Source: JAVVHH01 sp964235765
GTDB lineage: Bacteria > Pseudomonadota > Alphaproteobacteria > Acetobacterales > Acetobacteraceae
Length of the DNA stretch: 39,218 bases
Direction: 5' to 3'
Assembly: GCA_964235765.1 (NCBI GenBank)
Contig: CAXSDH010000029.1
Location: 1-39,218 of the forward strand
Part shown: piece by piece, positions 10,277-18,609 of the stretch
Numbering within the stretch: the stretch's first letter is position 1
How the letters are laid out: the number at the start of each line of letters is the position of its first letter
Position numbers and translations under genes: made by a program
Notes under the pieces: model-generated
The model's database searches: none
Told to the model about the DNA's origin: nothing
Seen by the model: only the letters and a program-made list of their open reading frames with translations

Positions 10277-11365
10277 TCACTCATCCACGGGAACGGTTTT
10301 CGCATCCCCGGTCCACTCCCGCCAGAGTAGGATGAGGGCGGCCATGACGGCTGGGCCTAGGAACAGGCCCAGCAAGCCGAACGTCTCGACGCCGCCGAGG
10401 ATACCCAGCAAAACCCAAATAAATGGTAAACGCGTGGCGCCGCCGATGAGGGCCGGGCGGATCGCGTGGTCGGCGACGAATATCACCGCCATGCCGAAGC
10501 CGAACAGCACCGCTGCGGCCAGGGTGTTGCCTCCGGCCACCGCCAGCAGCGCCGCGACCGCCAGCACCAGCGGCGCGCCGAGCGGGATGACGGCGGCGAT
10601 GGCCGTGGCGGCGCCCAGCAAGGCGGGGTGCGGCACCCCTGCCACCGCATAGCCGATCCCCAGCAGTATGCCCACGCCGATCCCGACCAGCACCAAGCCG
10701 TCCACCGTGCCGTGCACCGAGGCCACCATCTGGCGCGCAACCGGCTCGCCATGCGGGCCGAACAGCCGCCGGCTCGCCTCCAGCATCTGCGCGGTCAGCC
10801 GCGCGCCGTCGCGGAACAGGAAGAACAGGGTGAGCAGGGCGAACCCGAACAGGATGGCGCGGTGGGCCACCTGGGTGCCGAATTCGCGGCCGACCTGCAA
10901 CATGTCCGCCCGGTCGATGCGGCCGAGCAGCGCCCGCGCGGCCTCGGGGTCGGCGAGATTGGCGCTCCACCAGCCGACCGCCTGGTCCTTGAGAAAGGGA
11001 AGCTGGACCAGCCAGCCCGGCGCCGGCGCGCCCTGGGCGCGCGTTTCGCTTACCCACTGGATCGCGATCCGCGCCTCATGCCCGACCTGGACGGCGACCA
11101 GCGCCAGCGGCACCACGAACAGCAGCGTGGTGCCCAGGGTGAACAGCAGCGGCATGAGAATATCGTGCCGGCCCGGCGGAAACCGCCGCTGGGCGCGCCG
11201 ATAGAGCGGCCCCGTCGCGATGGCCAGAATGGCCGCCCAGACCAGCGCCCGCAGGAAGCCCTGCAGGATATACATGCCCAGCAGGGCCAGCCCGATCGCC
11301 AGCACCACGCGCGCCACGTATTGTCCGCGCAACCGGGCGACCCGGGTCTCGTCGACGCTGCTCAT
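10277..11365 (-). CDS. AI-2E family transporter (YdiK/TqsA-like permease)
   Basis: Integral inner-membrane protein of 362 residues. Hydrophobic helices appear near residues 17-50 (VVLAIGLALLGMYILQGFLR and the following segment), 70-95, 165-185, and a dense C-terminal block from about 220 to 355 with the family-like PHPALLGAATAIAAVIPLGAP and LPFIWVLLGILGGVETFGLL. The family takes its name from AI-2 export by E. coli TqsA, but members have varied or unknown substrates, including sodium/proton exchange. It is the first gene of the minus-strand unit with glgP-glgC-glgA; the reason for that link is unknown. Its start is divergent from the cupin gene, with 87 nt between them. Confidence 0.85.
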   Translation of the reverse strand: MSSVDETRVARLRGQYVARVVLAIGLALLGMYILQGFLRALVWAAILAIATGPLYRRAQRRFPPGRHDILMPLLFTLGTTLLFVVPLALVAVQVGHEARIAIQWVSETRAQGAPAPGWLVQLPFLKDQAVGWWSANLADPEAARALLGRIDRADMLQVGREFGTQVAHRAILFGFALLTLFFLFRDGARLTAQMLEASRRLFGPHGEPVARQMVASVHGTVDGLVLVGIGVGILLGIGYAVAGVPHPALLGAATAIAAVIPLGAPLVLAVAALLAVAGGNTLAAAVLFGFGMAVIFVADHAIRPALIGGATRLPFIWVLLGILGGVETFGLLGLFLGPAVMAALILLWREWTGDAKTVPVDE

Positions 11366-11452
11366 CCCTGGCGCTCCTGCCGTCCCGGACCGAGGTTGCC
11401 CTGTCGCGGCGGATTGGTCACGCTAGGCGTTCAGCAATGCGGGGCCGGCGCG

Positions 11453-11911
11453 ATGACCGACTGGAAAAAGAACGGGGTGCGGGTGATCCCCGGCGGCAGC
11501 CTGGACACCAACACCGCGCAGACCCCCGGCATGAACCGGGCGGCGGCGATCAACCTCGCCCGGGTCGGCGCCCAGAAAATCTGGGCGGGGACCGTGCACA
11601 TCCACCCCGACGCCAAGACCGGCGCACATCACCACGGCGCGCTGGAAAGCGTGATCTACGTCATCCGCGGCCGGGCGCGGATGCGCTGGGGCGACGCGCT
11701 CGAGTTCGTCGCCGAGGCGGGCCCCGGCGATTTCATCTTCGTGCCGCCCTACGTGCCGCACCAGGAGATCAACGCGAGCACCTCGGAGACCCTGGAATGC
11801 GTCCTGGTGCGGTCCGACAACGAGGCCGTGGTGGTGAACCTGGACATCGAGCCGGTGGAGAAGCCGGAGGCGGTGCACTGGGTCGACCCGATCCACCGGC
11901 ATCCCCAATGA
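11453..11911 (+). CDS. Cupin-domain protein
   Basis: Small single-domain cupin of 152 residues, probably cytoplasmic. Cupin motif 1 is GAHHHGALESVIYVIRGRAR (two or three metal-binding His and a Glu), and motif 2 is PGDFIFVPPYVPHQE, with the last metal His in PHQ. The metal-site residues look intact, so it may bind a metal and act as a small isomerase, dioxygenase or sensor. The reaction cannot be read from sequence. ATG at 11453 begins MTDWKKNGVRVIPGG; the frame stays open far upstream, but that part is antisense to the permease gene and is not cupin. It stands alone, convergent with the ABC remnant that follows. Confidence 0.85.
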   Translation: MTDWKKNGVRVIPGGSLDTNTAQTPGMNRAAAINLARVGAQKIWAGTVHIHPDAKTGAHHHGALESVIYVIRGRARMRWGDALEFVAEAGPGDFIFVPPYVPHQEINASTSETLECVLVRSDNEAVVVNLDIEPVEKPEAVHWVDPIHRHPQ

Positions 11912-11956
11912 CGGGATGCCGGCCGGGGCCTCGATCACGGCCTGCCCGGCGGCAGG

Positions 11957-12189
11957 TCAGTGCTGGAGGATTTTGGACAGGAACAGCCGGGCCCGGTCGC
12001 TCCGCGGCTGGACGAAGAAGGCCTGCCGGGGCGTATCCTCCACGATCCGGGCCCCGTCCATGAACACCACGCGGTCGGCGACCCGCCGGGCAAGCCCATC
12101 TCGTGCGTCACCACGATCATCGTCATCCCGTCCTGCGCCAAGGCCGTCATGACGTCGAGGACCTCCTTGATCATTTCCGGATCGAGCGC
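11957..12189 (-). pseudogene. Remnant of an amino-acid ABC transporter ATPase (GlnQ/AapP type), truncated and frameshifted
   Basis: Reading on the minus strand from 12189 gives ALDPEMIKEVLDVMTALAQD and then MTMIVVTHEMGL, which is the end of the Walker B/D-loop region and the H-loop of a polar amino-acid ABC ATPase. At about 12091-12094 one base appears to be missing. The next frame then continues ARRVADRVVFMDGARIVEDT and PRQAFFVQPRSDRARLFLSK to a stop at 11957. Only the last quarter of the gene is present; Walker A and the signature motif are absent. A short hairpin (CCTGCC/GGCAGG) follows the stop. This is a decayed gene, left by deletion or brought in as a fragment. No permease genes are nearby. 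Confidence 0.85.
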
Positions 12190-12213
12190 CGGGCGCCCCT
12201 TGCCGCATCGCGC

Positions 12214-12984
12214 CTACGCCGCCTGCTGCCGCGCGCCCTCCGGGCTGCCGCGTTCCCGGCCGGCGCGGTAAAGGCGGCAGGCGTCGCCGAAGGCCTCGAA
12301 GATGGCGCGGCTCGCCGGGTCGGTCGCGAAGTGCCATTCCGGGTGGAACTGCACCCCGAAGGCGAAGGCGCGGGCGTCGGTGACGCGCACCGCCTCGATC
12401 GTCCCGTCCTCGGCCACCGCCTCGATGGCCAGGCCCTCCGCCGGACGGTCGATCGCTTGCTCGTGCAGGGAGTTCACCATCACCGTCTCCGACCCGATGA
12501 TGCGGGCGAGGTGGCCGCTGACCTGCACGGTGTGCTTGAGCCGGAACATATGATCGAGCTCGCCGTCGCCGGACCGGTGGTCGTTGCGGCCGTCGAGCAT
12601 GTGGGTCTGCTGGTGCAGGGTCCCGCCCATGGCGACGTTCAGCTCCTGGATGCCGCGGCAGATGGCCAGGACCGGCATCCCGCGCGTGATCGCGGCGCGG
12701 ACCAGCGGCAACGTCGTGCCGTCGCGCGACGGGTCGTGGCTGTCGGGCGTGAGGGAGGGGCCGGCGCCGTACAGCGTGGGGTGCACGTTGCTCGGGCTGC
12801 CGGAGAGCAGCAGCCCGTCCAGGCGGTCCAGCACCGCGAGCATCGCCTCGCCAAGCGGGGGCAGCAGGACCGGGACGGCGCCCGCGGCGCCCATCAGCGC
12901 GCGGCCGTAGCGGGCCGGGGTGGCGTGCTGAGGCTCGCCGTTGATCTGCTTGGAACAGGCTGGGATGCCGATGATGAGGGTCAA
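12214..12984 (-). CDS. Class I glutamine amidotransferase, gamma-glutamyl-GABA hydrolase (PuuD) type
   Basis: Cytoplasmic hydrolase related to PuuD, which releases GABA from gamma-glutamyl-GABA in the putrescine pathway. The 256-residue sequence begins TLIIGIPACSKQINGEP, has LDGLLLSGSPSNVHPTLYG, the nucleophile segment MPVLAICRGIQELNVAMGG with the active Cys, and GVQFHPEWH with the catalytic His and Glu. The start is taken as TTG at 12984, because the fold begins there and GGAG lies about 9 nt upstream; no ATG or GTG fits well. The substrate could be another gamma-glutamyl amide. No other put/puu genes are in the window. Direct repeats lie just upstream (13031-13058). Confidence 0.85.
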   Translation of the reverse strand: MTLIIGIPACSKQINGEPQHATPARYGRALMGAAGAVPVLLPPLGEAMLAVLDRLDGLLLSGSPSNVHPTLYGAGPSLTPDSHDPSRDGTTLPLVRAAITRGMPVLAICRGIQELNVAMGGTLHQQTHMLDGRNDHRSGDGELDHMFRLKHTVQVSGHLARIIGSETVMVNSLHEQAIDRPAEGLAIEAVAEDGTIEAVRVTDARAFAFGVQFHPEWHFATDPASRAIFEAFGDACRLYRAGRERGSPEGARQQAA

Positions 12985-13030
12985 GGGGTGAAGCTCCGGG
13001 CGATCGCGGTTTGAACGGGGCGGTTCATAT

Positions 13031-13065
13031 ACGGTCCAGATGACGGTCCAGCTACGGTGTTGACA
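13031..13065. promoter_or_regulatory. Direct repeats and a -35-like box in the divergent amidotransferase/Smr promoter region
   Basis: The 164-nt divergent interval 12985-13148 contains ACGGTCCAG at 13031-13039 and again at 13043-13051, then a partial ACGGT at 13054-13058, spaced about 12 and 11 nt apart. Roughly one helical turn between copies would suit a regulator binding side by side. A TTGACA at 13060-13065 could be a -35 box toward the Smr gene, with only a poor -10 (CTATGC near 13085). On the other strand TATATG next to the repeats could be a -10 toward the amidotransferase. Sequence inspection only. Confidence 0.35.
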
Positions 13066-13148
13066 GGAGCCAGCTTCGGAGGGGCTATGCGTTCCCGTCA
13101 AGCGGCACGGCGGCATGGCCTTGCCTTGGAGGGCGCAGGAGACGGAAA

Positions 13149-13694
13149 GTGACCCGGATGCGCATGCGCCGCCGTGCCTTGACCGAACATGACCGGATGG
13201 CCTGGGCGGGCTACGTGCAGGACGTGGCGCCGCTCGCCGGCGTTGCCGTGCCGCCCCCGCCCGAGCCGCCGCCTGTGCCCCCGCCCGAGCCGCCGCCCGT
13301 GGCGGGACCCGCGCCTTGCGCGCCGCGCCCGCCACCGGGCCGGCGCCTCGCGCCCCTGGTCGTCGGCGCGCCGCCCGGCGGCGTGGATCGCGCGACCTGG
13401 ACGCGCTTTCGCACCGGCAAGCTCGCCGCCGCCCGAACGCTGGACCTGCATGGGCGCACCGCACAGCGCGCCCATGCCGCCCTGCACGAGTTCCTCGGCC
13501 GGGCCATGGCCGATCAGCTGCGTTGCGTGGAGGTGATTACCGGGCGCGGCAGCGGCGAGGCCGGCGGCGTGATCCGGCGCGAGTTCCCGCTATGGCTGAA
13601 CGACCCCGGATTGCGCCCGCTGGTGCTGGCGGCCTCGCACCCGCATGCGGCCAATACCGGCTCGGTGCGGCTGCTGCTCCGCCGGGTGCGGTGA
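13149..13694 (+). CDS. Smr/MutS2-type domain protein
   Basis: Protein of 181 residues with a C-terminal Smr domain, a small fold that in other proteins nicks or cleaves nucleic acids. The landmarks are TLDLHGRTAQRAHAALHEFL (LDLHG box) and VEVITGRGSGEAGGVIRREF (TGxG box), with both loops intact. The N-terminal third is a proline-rich linker (PPPPEPPPVPPPEPPP near residues 35-50) after a short basic start. GTG at 13149 is favoured by AGGAG seven nt upstream; ATG at 13158 is possible. In many alphaproteobacteria this gene sits beside a lytic transglycosylase gene, which is not seen here. The substrate is not known. Confidence 0.88.
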   Translation: MTRMRMRRRALTEHDRMAWAGYVQDVAPLAGVAVPPPPEPPPVPPPEPPPVAGPAPCAPRPPPGRRLAPLVVGAPPGGVDRATWTRFRTGKLAAARTLDLHGRTAQRAHAALHEFLGRAMADQLRCVEVITGRGSGEAGGVIRREFPLWLNDPGLRPLVLAASHPHAANTGSVRLLLRRVR

Positions 13695-13866
13695 GGCCGT
13701 TCGGCGCCCGGCTCTGCGCGCTCCGCACCGCGCGGGCATGACCACCGGGTATGCGAGGTTTTCGGCCTGATCTGGGACGAGGCGGACGGGTTGGCCCGGC
13801 TGCGCGGGGCGGCTGCGCGCGACAAGTCGTTGACGGACGAAGCCCGGCTGCCGCATCGTCGGCTTC

Positions 13867-14727
13867 ATGCGTGCACCGCTCCTGGCCTGTTGCTTCGTCC
13901 TGGCCACCCCGGCGCTCGCGGACAAGCCGCCGCCGCTCGGCGCGCCCAGCGGCCCCGTGCGGCCCACCCTTCCGGCCGCCCCCACCGGCAAGCCGCCGCC
14001 TTTGGGTGCGGGAGAGGGCTTCGGCTCGCCGGAGCCCGACCTGCGCCGGGGGCCGGACACCGCCGGGCCGGATGTGCCGAACGGGCGGGAGCGGGCCGCC
14101 TCGAGCGGCACCGGATTCGTGGTGGCCGAAGGCCGCGTGCTCACCAACAACCACGTCGTCGCCGATTGCGGGCGCATGGTGGCGCGCAACGCCGCCGGCA
14201 CGCGCGTCGCCGCCCGGGTGCAGGCGACCGACCGGCAACGCGACCTCGCGTTGCTGAGCGTTCCCGGCAATATCGGGCCGGCGCTGACGTTCCGGGACTC
14301 GCCGGCGGTCCGGCGCGGCGAAAACGTGGTCACCTACGGCTTTCCGCTTTCGGGGCTGCTGTCATCCGGCCCGTCGCTGACCACCGGCAACATCAGCGCC
14401 CTGGCGGGCATTCGCGACAACCCCGGCAACTACCAAATCAGCGCCGCGGTGCAGCCGGGCAACTCCGGCGGCCCGCTGTTCGACAGCCAGGCCAATGTGA
14501 TCGGCGTCGTGGTCTCGAAGCTGAACGCGGCGCGGGTGGCCGAGATGACCGGCGGCGACATCCCGCAGAACGTGAACTTCGCCGTCAAAGGCAGCGAGGC
14601 GCTCGCGTTCCTGCGCCAAAACGGCGTTCAGCCGCGGACGGCGACCAGCATCGGCGGCGAGAAGCGGGCCGACGAGGTGGATGCGGTGGCCAATCCCTCA
14701 ACCGTATATCTCCAATGCTATCGCTGA
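13867..14727 (+). CDS. Secreted trypsin-like serine protease
   Basis: Predicted periplasmic or secreted protease of 286 residues. The first 18 residues (MRAPLLACCFVLATPALA) form a signal peptide, followed by a Pro/Gly-rich linker with repeated KPPPLGA. The chymotrypsin-fold domain carries the full triad: His in VLTNNHVV (about residue 95), Asp in DRQRDLALL (about 125) and Ser in VQPGNSGGPLF (about 200). No PDZ domain follows, so it differs from DegP/HtrA. Its 3' end overlaps the first unit of a 27-nt tandem repeat (14715-14795) lying before the PBP gene. The preceding 172 nt (13695-13866) show no gene; TTGACG near 13832 is a weak promoter candidate. Confidence 0.92.
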   Translation: MRAPLLACCFVLATPALADKPPPLGAPSGPVRPTLPAAPTGKPPPLGAGEGFGSPEPDLRRGPDTAGPDVPNGRERAASSGTGFVVAEGRVLTNNHVVADCGRMVARNAAGTRVAARVQATDRQRDLALLSVPGNIGPALTFRDSPAVRRGENVVTYGFPLSGLLSSGPSLTTGNISALAGIRDNPGNYQISAAVQPGNSGGPLFDSQANVIGVVVSKLNAARVAEMTGGDIPQNVNFAVKGSEALAFLRQNGVQPRTATSIGGEKRADEVDAVANPSTVYLQCYR

Positions 14728-14795
14728 CGCGGCTGACTCCCATGCTGCCGCTCACGCGGCTGACTCCTATGCTGCCGCTCACGCGGCTGGCCTGA
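14715..14795 (+). repeat. Three tandem 27-nt units forming a small ORF before the PBP gene
   Basis: Units at 14715-14741, 14742-14768 and 14769-14795 are near copies. Each begins ATGCT and contains ACGCGGCTG; units 2 and 3 differ only near the end, and unit 1 at a few positions. In the frame of the ATGs the region is a closed 26-codon ORF reading MLSLTRLTP, MLPLTRLTP, MLPLTRLA, then TGA at 14793. It starts inside the last codons of the protease gene and stops 23 nt before the PBP ATG. It may be a polymorphic minisatellite, a leader peptide, or both. Coding is unproven. Confidence 0.75.
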
Positions 14796-14818
14796 TCCGC
14801 CCGGACCTCCGCTCGCCC

Positions 14819-16624
14819 ATGCCAGCCCCCGCGAGCGCACCAGCCGCCCGGTCCAAGCCGGTGCGGCTGCCGCTGCCCAGGCGCCGTCCGCTGCTGTGGC
14901 GGCTGCTGCGGTGGGGGCTGATCCTCGGTATCTGGGGCGCGCTGGCGCTCACTGCGATGATGATTTGGTTCGCGCGCGACCTGCCGCGGCCGGAAACGGC
15001 GCTCGACGCGGCGCGGCGGCCGGGCCTCACCCTGCAGGACCGCGCCGGGCTGCCTTTCGCGACCTTCGGGGACGTGGTGGGCGAGCCGCTGCGCCTGGGC
15101 GACCTGCCGCGTTTCCTCCCCGCGGCGGCGGTGGCGGTGGAGGACCGGCGCTTTCACCATCATTACGGCATCGACTTCATCGGCGTGGCGCGGGCCATCT
15201 ACATCAACGTCCGGTCGGGGCGGCTGGTGCAGGGTGGGTCCACGATCACCCAGCAGGTGGCCAAGAACCTGTTCCTGACAAACGCGCGCACGTTCCGCCG
15301 CAAGGTGCAGGAACTGATGCTGACGGTGTGGCTGGAGCGCACGTTCAGCAAGGCGGAGATCCTGGAAATCTGGCTGAACCGGGTTTACCTCGGCTCCGGC
15401 GCCTGGGGAATGGATGCGGCGTCGCGGATGTATTTCGGCGTCTCGGCCCGCCGGCTGAACCTTTGGCAATCGGCGGTGCTGGCCGGGCTGCCGCGGGCGC
15501 CCTCCCGCATCAACCCGCGCGCCGACCCCGCCGCCGCCGCCGCGCGCGGACGGGAGGTGCTGACGGCCATGGCCGAGACGGGCGCCGTCACCAAGGCCGA
15601 GGCGGACGCTGCCGCCGCCGCAATCGCCTTTCCGCCGCGCCCGGCGACGGCGGGCTGGTTTGCCGATTGGGTCGCGGAAGGGTCGCAGTCCCTGGTGCCC
15701 CAAGGCGCCGACGCCGTGCTGCACACCACGCTCGATAGCCGGTTGCAGGCCGTGGTGGAGGCGCGGTTGACGGCGATGCTCGACGGTCCGGGCGCGGCGG
15801 CCGGGGTGGGGCAGGGCGCGGTGGTCGTGCTGGATGCGGCGACCGGCGCCGTGCGCGCCATGGTCGGCGGCCGCGACTACCGCGCAAGCTCCTTCAACCG
15901 CGCCGTGGCGGCACGGCGGCAACCCGGCTCCGCCTTCAAGCCGTTCGTCTGGCTTGCGGCGCTGGAGCGCGGCTTGCGGCCGGACGATCTGATCCTGGAT
16001 GCGCCGATCCGCATCGGGGGCTGGAGCCCGCAGAACTTCGACGGGACGTTCCGCGGCGAAGTGACCTTGGAGGAGGCGCTGGCCCAGTCGCTCAACACCG
16101 CCGCCGTGCGCCTGATGCAGCAGGCCGGCGGCGCGCGCACGGTGGCCGCCACGGCGCGGCGGCTCGGCATCGCGGACGCGCTGCCGGACGACCTGTCGCT
16201 GGCGCTGGGAACCGGCGAGGTCGGGCTGCTGGAGCTGGCCGCCGCCTATGCCGGGCTGTTCAATGGCGGGATGCTGGTGACGGCGACCGGCATCGAGCGG
16301 GTGGAGGCGGACAAGCGGGCGGTGCCGGTGCCCCGCCCCGTCGCGGACCGCGTGGTGGACGCCGACCTTGCCGCCATGATGGTGCGGATGATGGCCGCCG
16401 TCGTCTCCCGCGGCAGTGGCCGGGCGGCGGCGCTGCCGGGCCGTTTCGTGGCGGGCAAGACGGGAACGACGCAAGACTTCCGCGATGCCTGGTTCGTGGG
16501 CGAGTCGGGCAGCACGGTCATCGGCGTGTGGCTGGGCAACGACGACAACAAGCCGATGCGCGGCGTCACCGGCAGCGGCCTGCCGGCGCGGCTGTTCCGC
16601 GAGGTGGCCCAGGCCGTCAGGTGA
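14819..16624 (+). CDS. Class A penicillin-binding protein (PBP1A family), bifunctional
   Basis: Membrane-anchored peptidoglycan synthase of 601 residues. A basic Pro-rich cytoplasmic tail is followed by one membrane helix (LLRWGLILGIWGALALTAMM, about residues 27-55). The GT51 transglycosylase domain has AVEDRRFHHHYGID, GGSTITQQVAKNLFL and RKVQELMLTVWLERTFSKAE. The transpeptidase domain has RQPGSAFKPFVWL (active Ser, about residue 371), SLNTAA and FVAGKTGTTQDF. All catalytic motifs are intact. ATG at 14819 is chosen; the frame remains open to 14681, but that extension only translates the tandem repeat. It converges on the MFS gene, overlapping its stop by 8 nt. It is shorter than E. coli PBP1A (850 residues). 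Confidence 0.95.
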   Translation: MPAPASAPAARSKPVRLPLPRRRPLLWRLLRWGLILGIWGALALTAMMIWFARDLPRPETALDAARRPGLTLQDRAGLPFATFGDVVGEPLRLGDLPRFLPAAAVAVEDRRFHHHYGIDFIGVARAIYINVRSGRLVQGGSTITQQVAKNLFLTNARTFRRKVQELMLTVWLERTFSKAEILEIWLNRVYLGSGAWGMDAASRMYFGVSARRLNLWQSAVLAGLPRAPSRINPRADPAAAAARGREVLTAMAETGAVTKAEADAAAAAIAFPPRPATAGWFADWVAEGSQSLVPQGADAVLHTTLDSRLQAVVEARLTAMLDGPGAAAGVGQGAVVVLDAATGAVRAMVGGRDYRASSFNRAVAARRQPGSAFKPFVWLAALERGLRPDDLILDAPIRIGGWSPQNFDGTFRGEVTLEEALAQSLNTAAVRLMQQAGGARTVAATARRLGIADALPDDLSLALGTGEVGLLELAAAYAGLFNGGMLVTATGIERVEADKRAVPVPRPVADRVVDADLAAMMVRMMAAVVSRGSGRAAALPGRFVAGKTGTTQDFRDAWFVGESGSTVIGVWLGNDDNKPMRGVTGSGLPARLFREVAQAVR

Positions 16625-17843
16625 CGCGCGCCATGCGCACGAGGTCGAGCCGGCGCAGTTGGGGCGCGCGCCAGGCTGTCAGGGCCACGATGCCGAGCGT
16701 GACCAGCCCGCCCGCCCAGACCGCGGCCGAGGCGCCGACCAGGCCGGCCAGCATGCCGCTCTCGAACGCGCCTAGCTCGTTCGACGAGCCGACGAACACG
16801 GACTTCACCGCGGCGACCCGCCCCCGCATCGCGTCCGGCGAGGCCAATCGCAGGATTGCCCGGCGGATCACGACGCTCACCCCGTCGCACAGCCCCGCCG
16901 CGAACAGCGCGAGCAGCGATAGCGGCAGCGAGCGCGAGAGGCCGAACACCACCATGCTGACGCCGAACCCGGCGATCACCCCCAGCAACACATGCCCGGC
17001 CCGGCGCTGCGGCAGCAAGCGGCCGGCGAGCAGCGCCGCGACCAGCGACCCGGCGGCGCTGGCCGAGCGCAGCAAGCCGAAGCCGATCGGCCCCACCTGG
17101 AGGATGTCGGTCGCGAACACCGGCAGCAGCGCGGTGGCGCCGCCAAAGAACACCGCGAACAGGTCGAGCGCCATGGAGCCGAGCAAGATCTGGTGGCCGA
17201 ACACGTATCGCAGGCCCTGGACGATGCGCTGCCCGGCATTCTGCCCGTCGGGCGCCGTGTGGGACGAACTCTGCTCTGGAACGCCCAGCAGCAGGAAGGC
17301 GCCCGAGATGGTGAACATCGCCGCGATGGCCAAGTAGGCGCCCACCGGGCCGAGCGCGCCCCAGGCGAAACCGCCCGCCACCGGCCCGAGCACGCCGGCC
17401 AGCCGCGCCGTGGTCGCCATCAGGGACACGCCTGCCATGATCTGGTGCTGCGGCACGACCTGCGCTTCCAGCCCGGAGGCGGCCGGGTCGTCGAACGCGC
17501 GGACGACTCCGGTCAGGAATGCGAACAAGAACAGCAGCTTCAGGTTCTGGCCGGATCGCGACACCACCGCGAATGCAAGTGCCAACCCGATCAGCAGCGT
17601 GGTGGTGACCAGCAGGATGCGCCGGCGGCTGTGCCGGTCGGCGATGTGGCCGCCGTATAGGACGAGGCTGACGCCCGGAATGGCCTCGACCAGGCCGAGC
17701 AGGCCGAGGTCGAACGGGTTGTGGCTGAGCGCATAGACCTGGAACCCCAGCAGGATCGTCATGGCGCTGTTGGCGAAGCGCTCGAGCGCTGCGGCCGCGA
17801 GAACGGCGCGGAACGGCGGGTCGGCCAGAAGGGACGGGGTCAT
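16617..17843 (-). CDS. MFS transporter, possible exporter
   Basis: Twelve-helix-type inner-membrane permease of 408 residues. The conserved loop between helices 2 and 3 is seen as GGHIADRHSRRRILL (about residues 62-76), and further hydrophobic segments follow throughout. Its general style, with PEQSSSHTAPDGQNAGQRIV in the central loop and ALLPVFATDILQVGPIGFGL after it, resembles the enterobactin-exporter-like or DHA3-type MFS group, but the substrate cannot be told. ATG at 17843 overlaps the stop of the YgjP-type gene by 4 nt (ATGA), so the two are cotranscribed. It converges with the PBP gene. Confidence 0.9.
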   Translation of the reverse strand: MTPSLLADPPFRAVLAAAALERFANSAMTILLGFQVYALSHNPFDLGLLGLVEAIPGVSLVLYGGHIADRHSRRRILLVTTTLLIGLALAFAVVSRSGQNLKLLFLFAFLTGVVRAFDDPAASGLEAQVVPQHQIMAGVSLMATTARLAGVLGPVAGGFAWGALGPVGAYLAIAAMFTISGAFLLLGVPEQSSSHTAPDGQNAGQRIVQGLRYVFGHQILLGSMALDLFAVFFGGATALLPVFATDILQVGPIGFGLLRSASAAGSLVAALLAGRLLPQRRAGHVLLGVIAGFGVSMVVFGLSRSLPLSLLALFAAGLCDGVSVVIRRAILRLASPDAMRGRVAAVKSVFVGSSNELGAFESGMLAGLVGASAAVWAGGLVTLGIVALTAWRAPQLRRLDLVRMARVT

Positions 17844-18541
17844 CCGACCCGCATCAGCCCGGCCCCGTGCAGCGCCAACCAGCGCGTCGCTGCCCGTTTG
17901 TGCGGCGTGAGTTGCGCGGCCAGCGCCCAGAATTGGCGGCTGTGGTCCATGTGGCGCAGATGCGCGACCTCGTGGCCGACGACGTAGTCCTGCACGTCGG
18001 GCGGGGCCATGACCAGACGCCAGCAGAACATCAAGGTGCCGTCGGCCGTGCAACTGCCCCAGCGGCTGCTGGTGTCCTTGACGACCACCCGCCGCGCCGG
18101 CAGCCCGGCGGCGCCGGCCTTGGCCATCGCCAGCGCTGCCAGCCGGCGGCGGGCCTCGCCGCGCAGGAAGTCGGTCACGCGGCGGGCCAGGAAGCTTGGG
18201 TCGCCGGACACATGCAACTGCTCCGCTTCGATCCAGGCCGCGCCGCGAACCCCGGGGCGATGCAGGATGCGGTGCGGCCGGCCGTCGATCGGCACCTCGG
18301 CCCCATCGGCGAGCGTGATCGGCCGGGGCAGGCGGGCCAGGCGCTCCGCCACCCAGCCCGTGTGCGACAGCAGCAGGGTGCACCCAGCCGACTCGGCCGC
18401 GCGGGTTGGCAGGGTGACGATGACGGCGCCCTCGCGGGCGTCGATCCGCAGGCTGATCCGGCTGGCGCGGGCGCTCCGGCGCCAGACGACCGGGGCCGGC
18501 CCTTGCGGGAGAAGGATCGAGTCGGGCAGGGGGGGACGCAT
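17840..18541 (-). CDS. YgjP/SprT-like zinc metallopeptidase (M48-related, DUF45)
   Basis: Predicted cytoplasmic zinc metallopeptidase of 233 residues. The zinc site is VGHEVAHLRHMDHSRQFWAL: HExxH, then a third His further on. The upstream block KDTSSRWGSCTADGTLMFCW is diagnostic of the YgjP/DUF45 family. The N-terminal half has the usual SRISLRIDAREGAVIVTLP. ATG at 18541 (MRPPLPDSILLPQG) is chosen; the open frame to 18715 adds only low-complexity residues. In alphaproteobacteria this gene is common, but a defined substrate is lacking. It is translationally coupled to the downstream MFS gene. Confidence 0.9.
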   Translation of the reverse strand: MRPPLPDSILLPQGPAPVVWRRSARASRISLRIDAREGAVIVTLPTRAAESAGCTLLLSHTGWVAERLARLPRPITLADGAEVPIDGRPHRILHRPGVRGAAWIEAEQLHVSGDPSFLARRVTDFLRGEARRRLAALAMAKAGAAGLPARRVVVKDTSSRWGSCTADGTLMFCWRLVMAPPDVQDYVVGHEVAHLRHMDHSRQFWALAAQLTPHKRAATRWLALHGAGLMRVG

Positions 18542-18609
18542 GCGATAGGATGCGGGAGCAGGCGGCAGCAGGCAATGCTTGCCGCGGCCGGGCCAAAGAT
18601 GGGAGTGGG

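Noticed and set aside
10466..11452. Extension of the cupin frame upstream to a 481-codon protein
   Set aside because: The upstream part is antisense to the AI-2E-type permease gene and contains no recognisable domain. The cupin fold begins at 11453.
14715..14795. CRISPR-like repeats
   Set aside because: The three 27-nt units are directly adjacent without spacers, and are coding in frame. No cas genes are present.
14585..16474. Long open frame of 629 codons on the minus strand opposite the PBP gene, and similar ones (such as 2579-4228 plus)
   Set aside because: In such GC-rich DNA, stop codons are rare in all frames. These read as Arg/Pro/Ala/Gly-rich translations with no domain, and lie exactly opposite genes with clear motifs.
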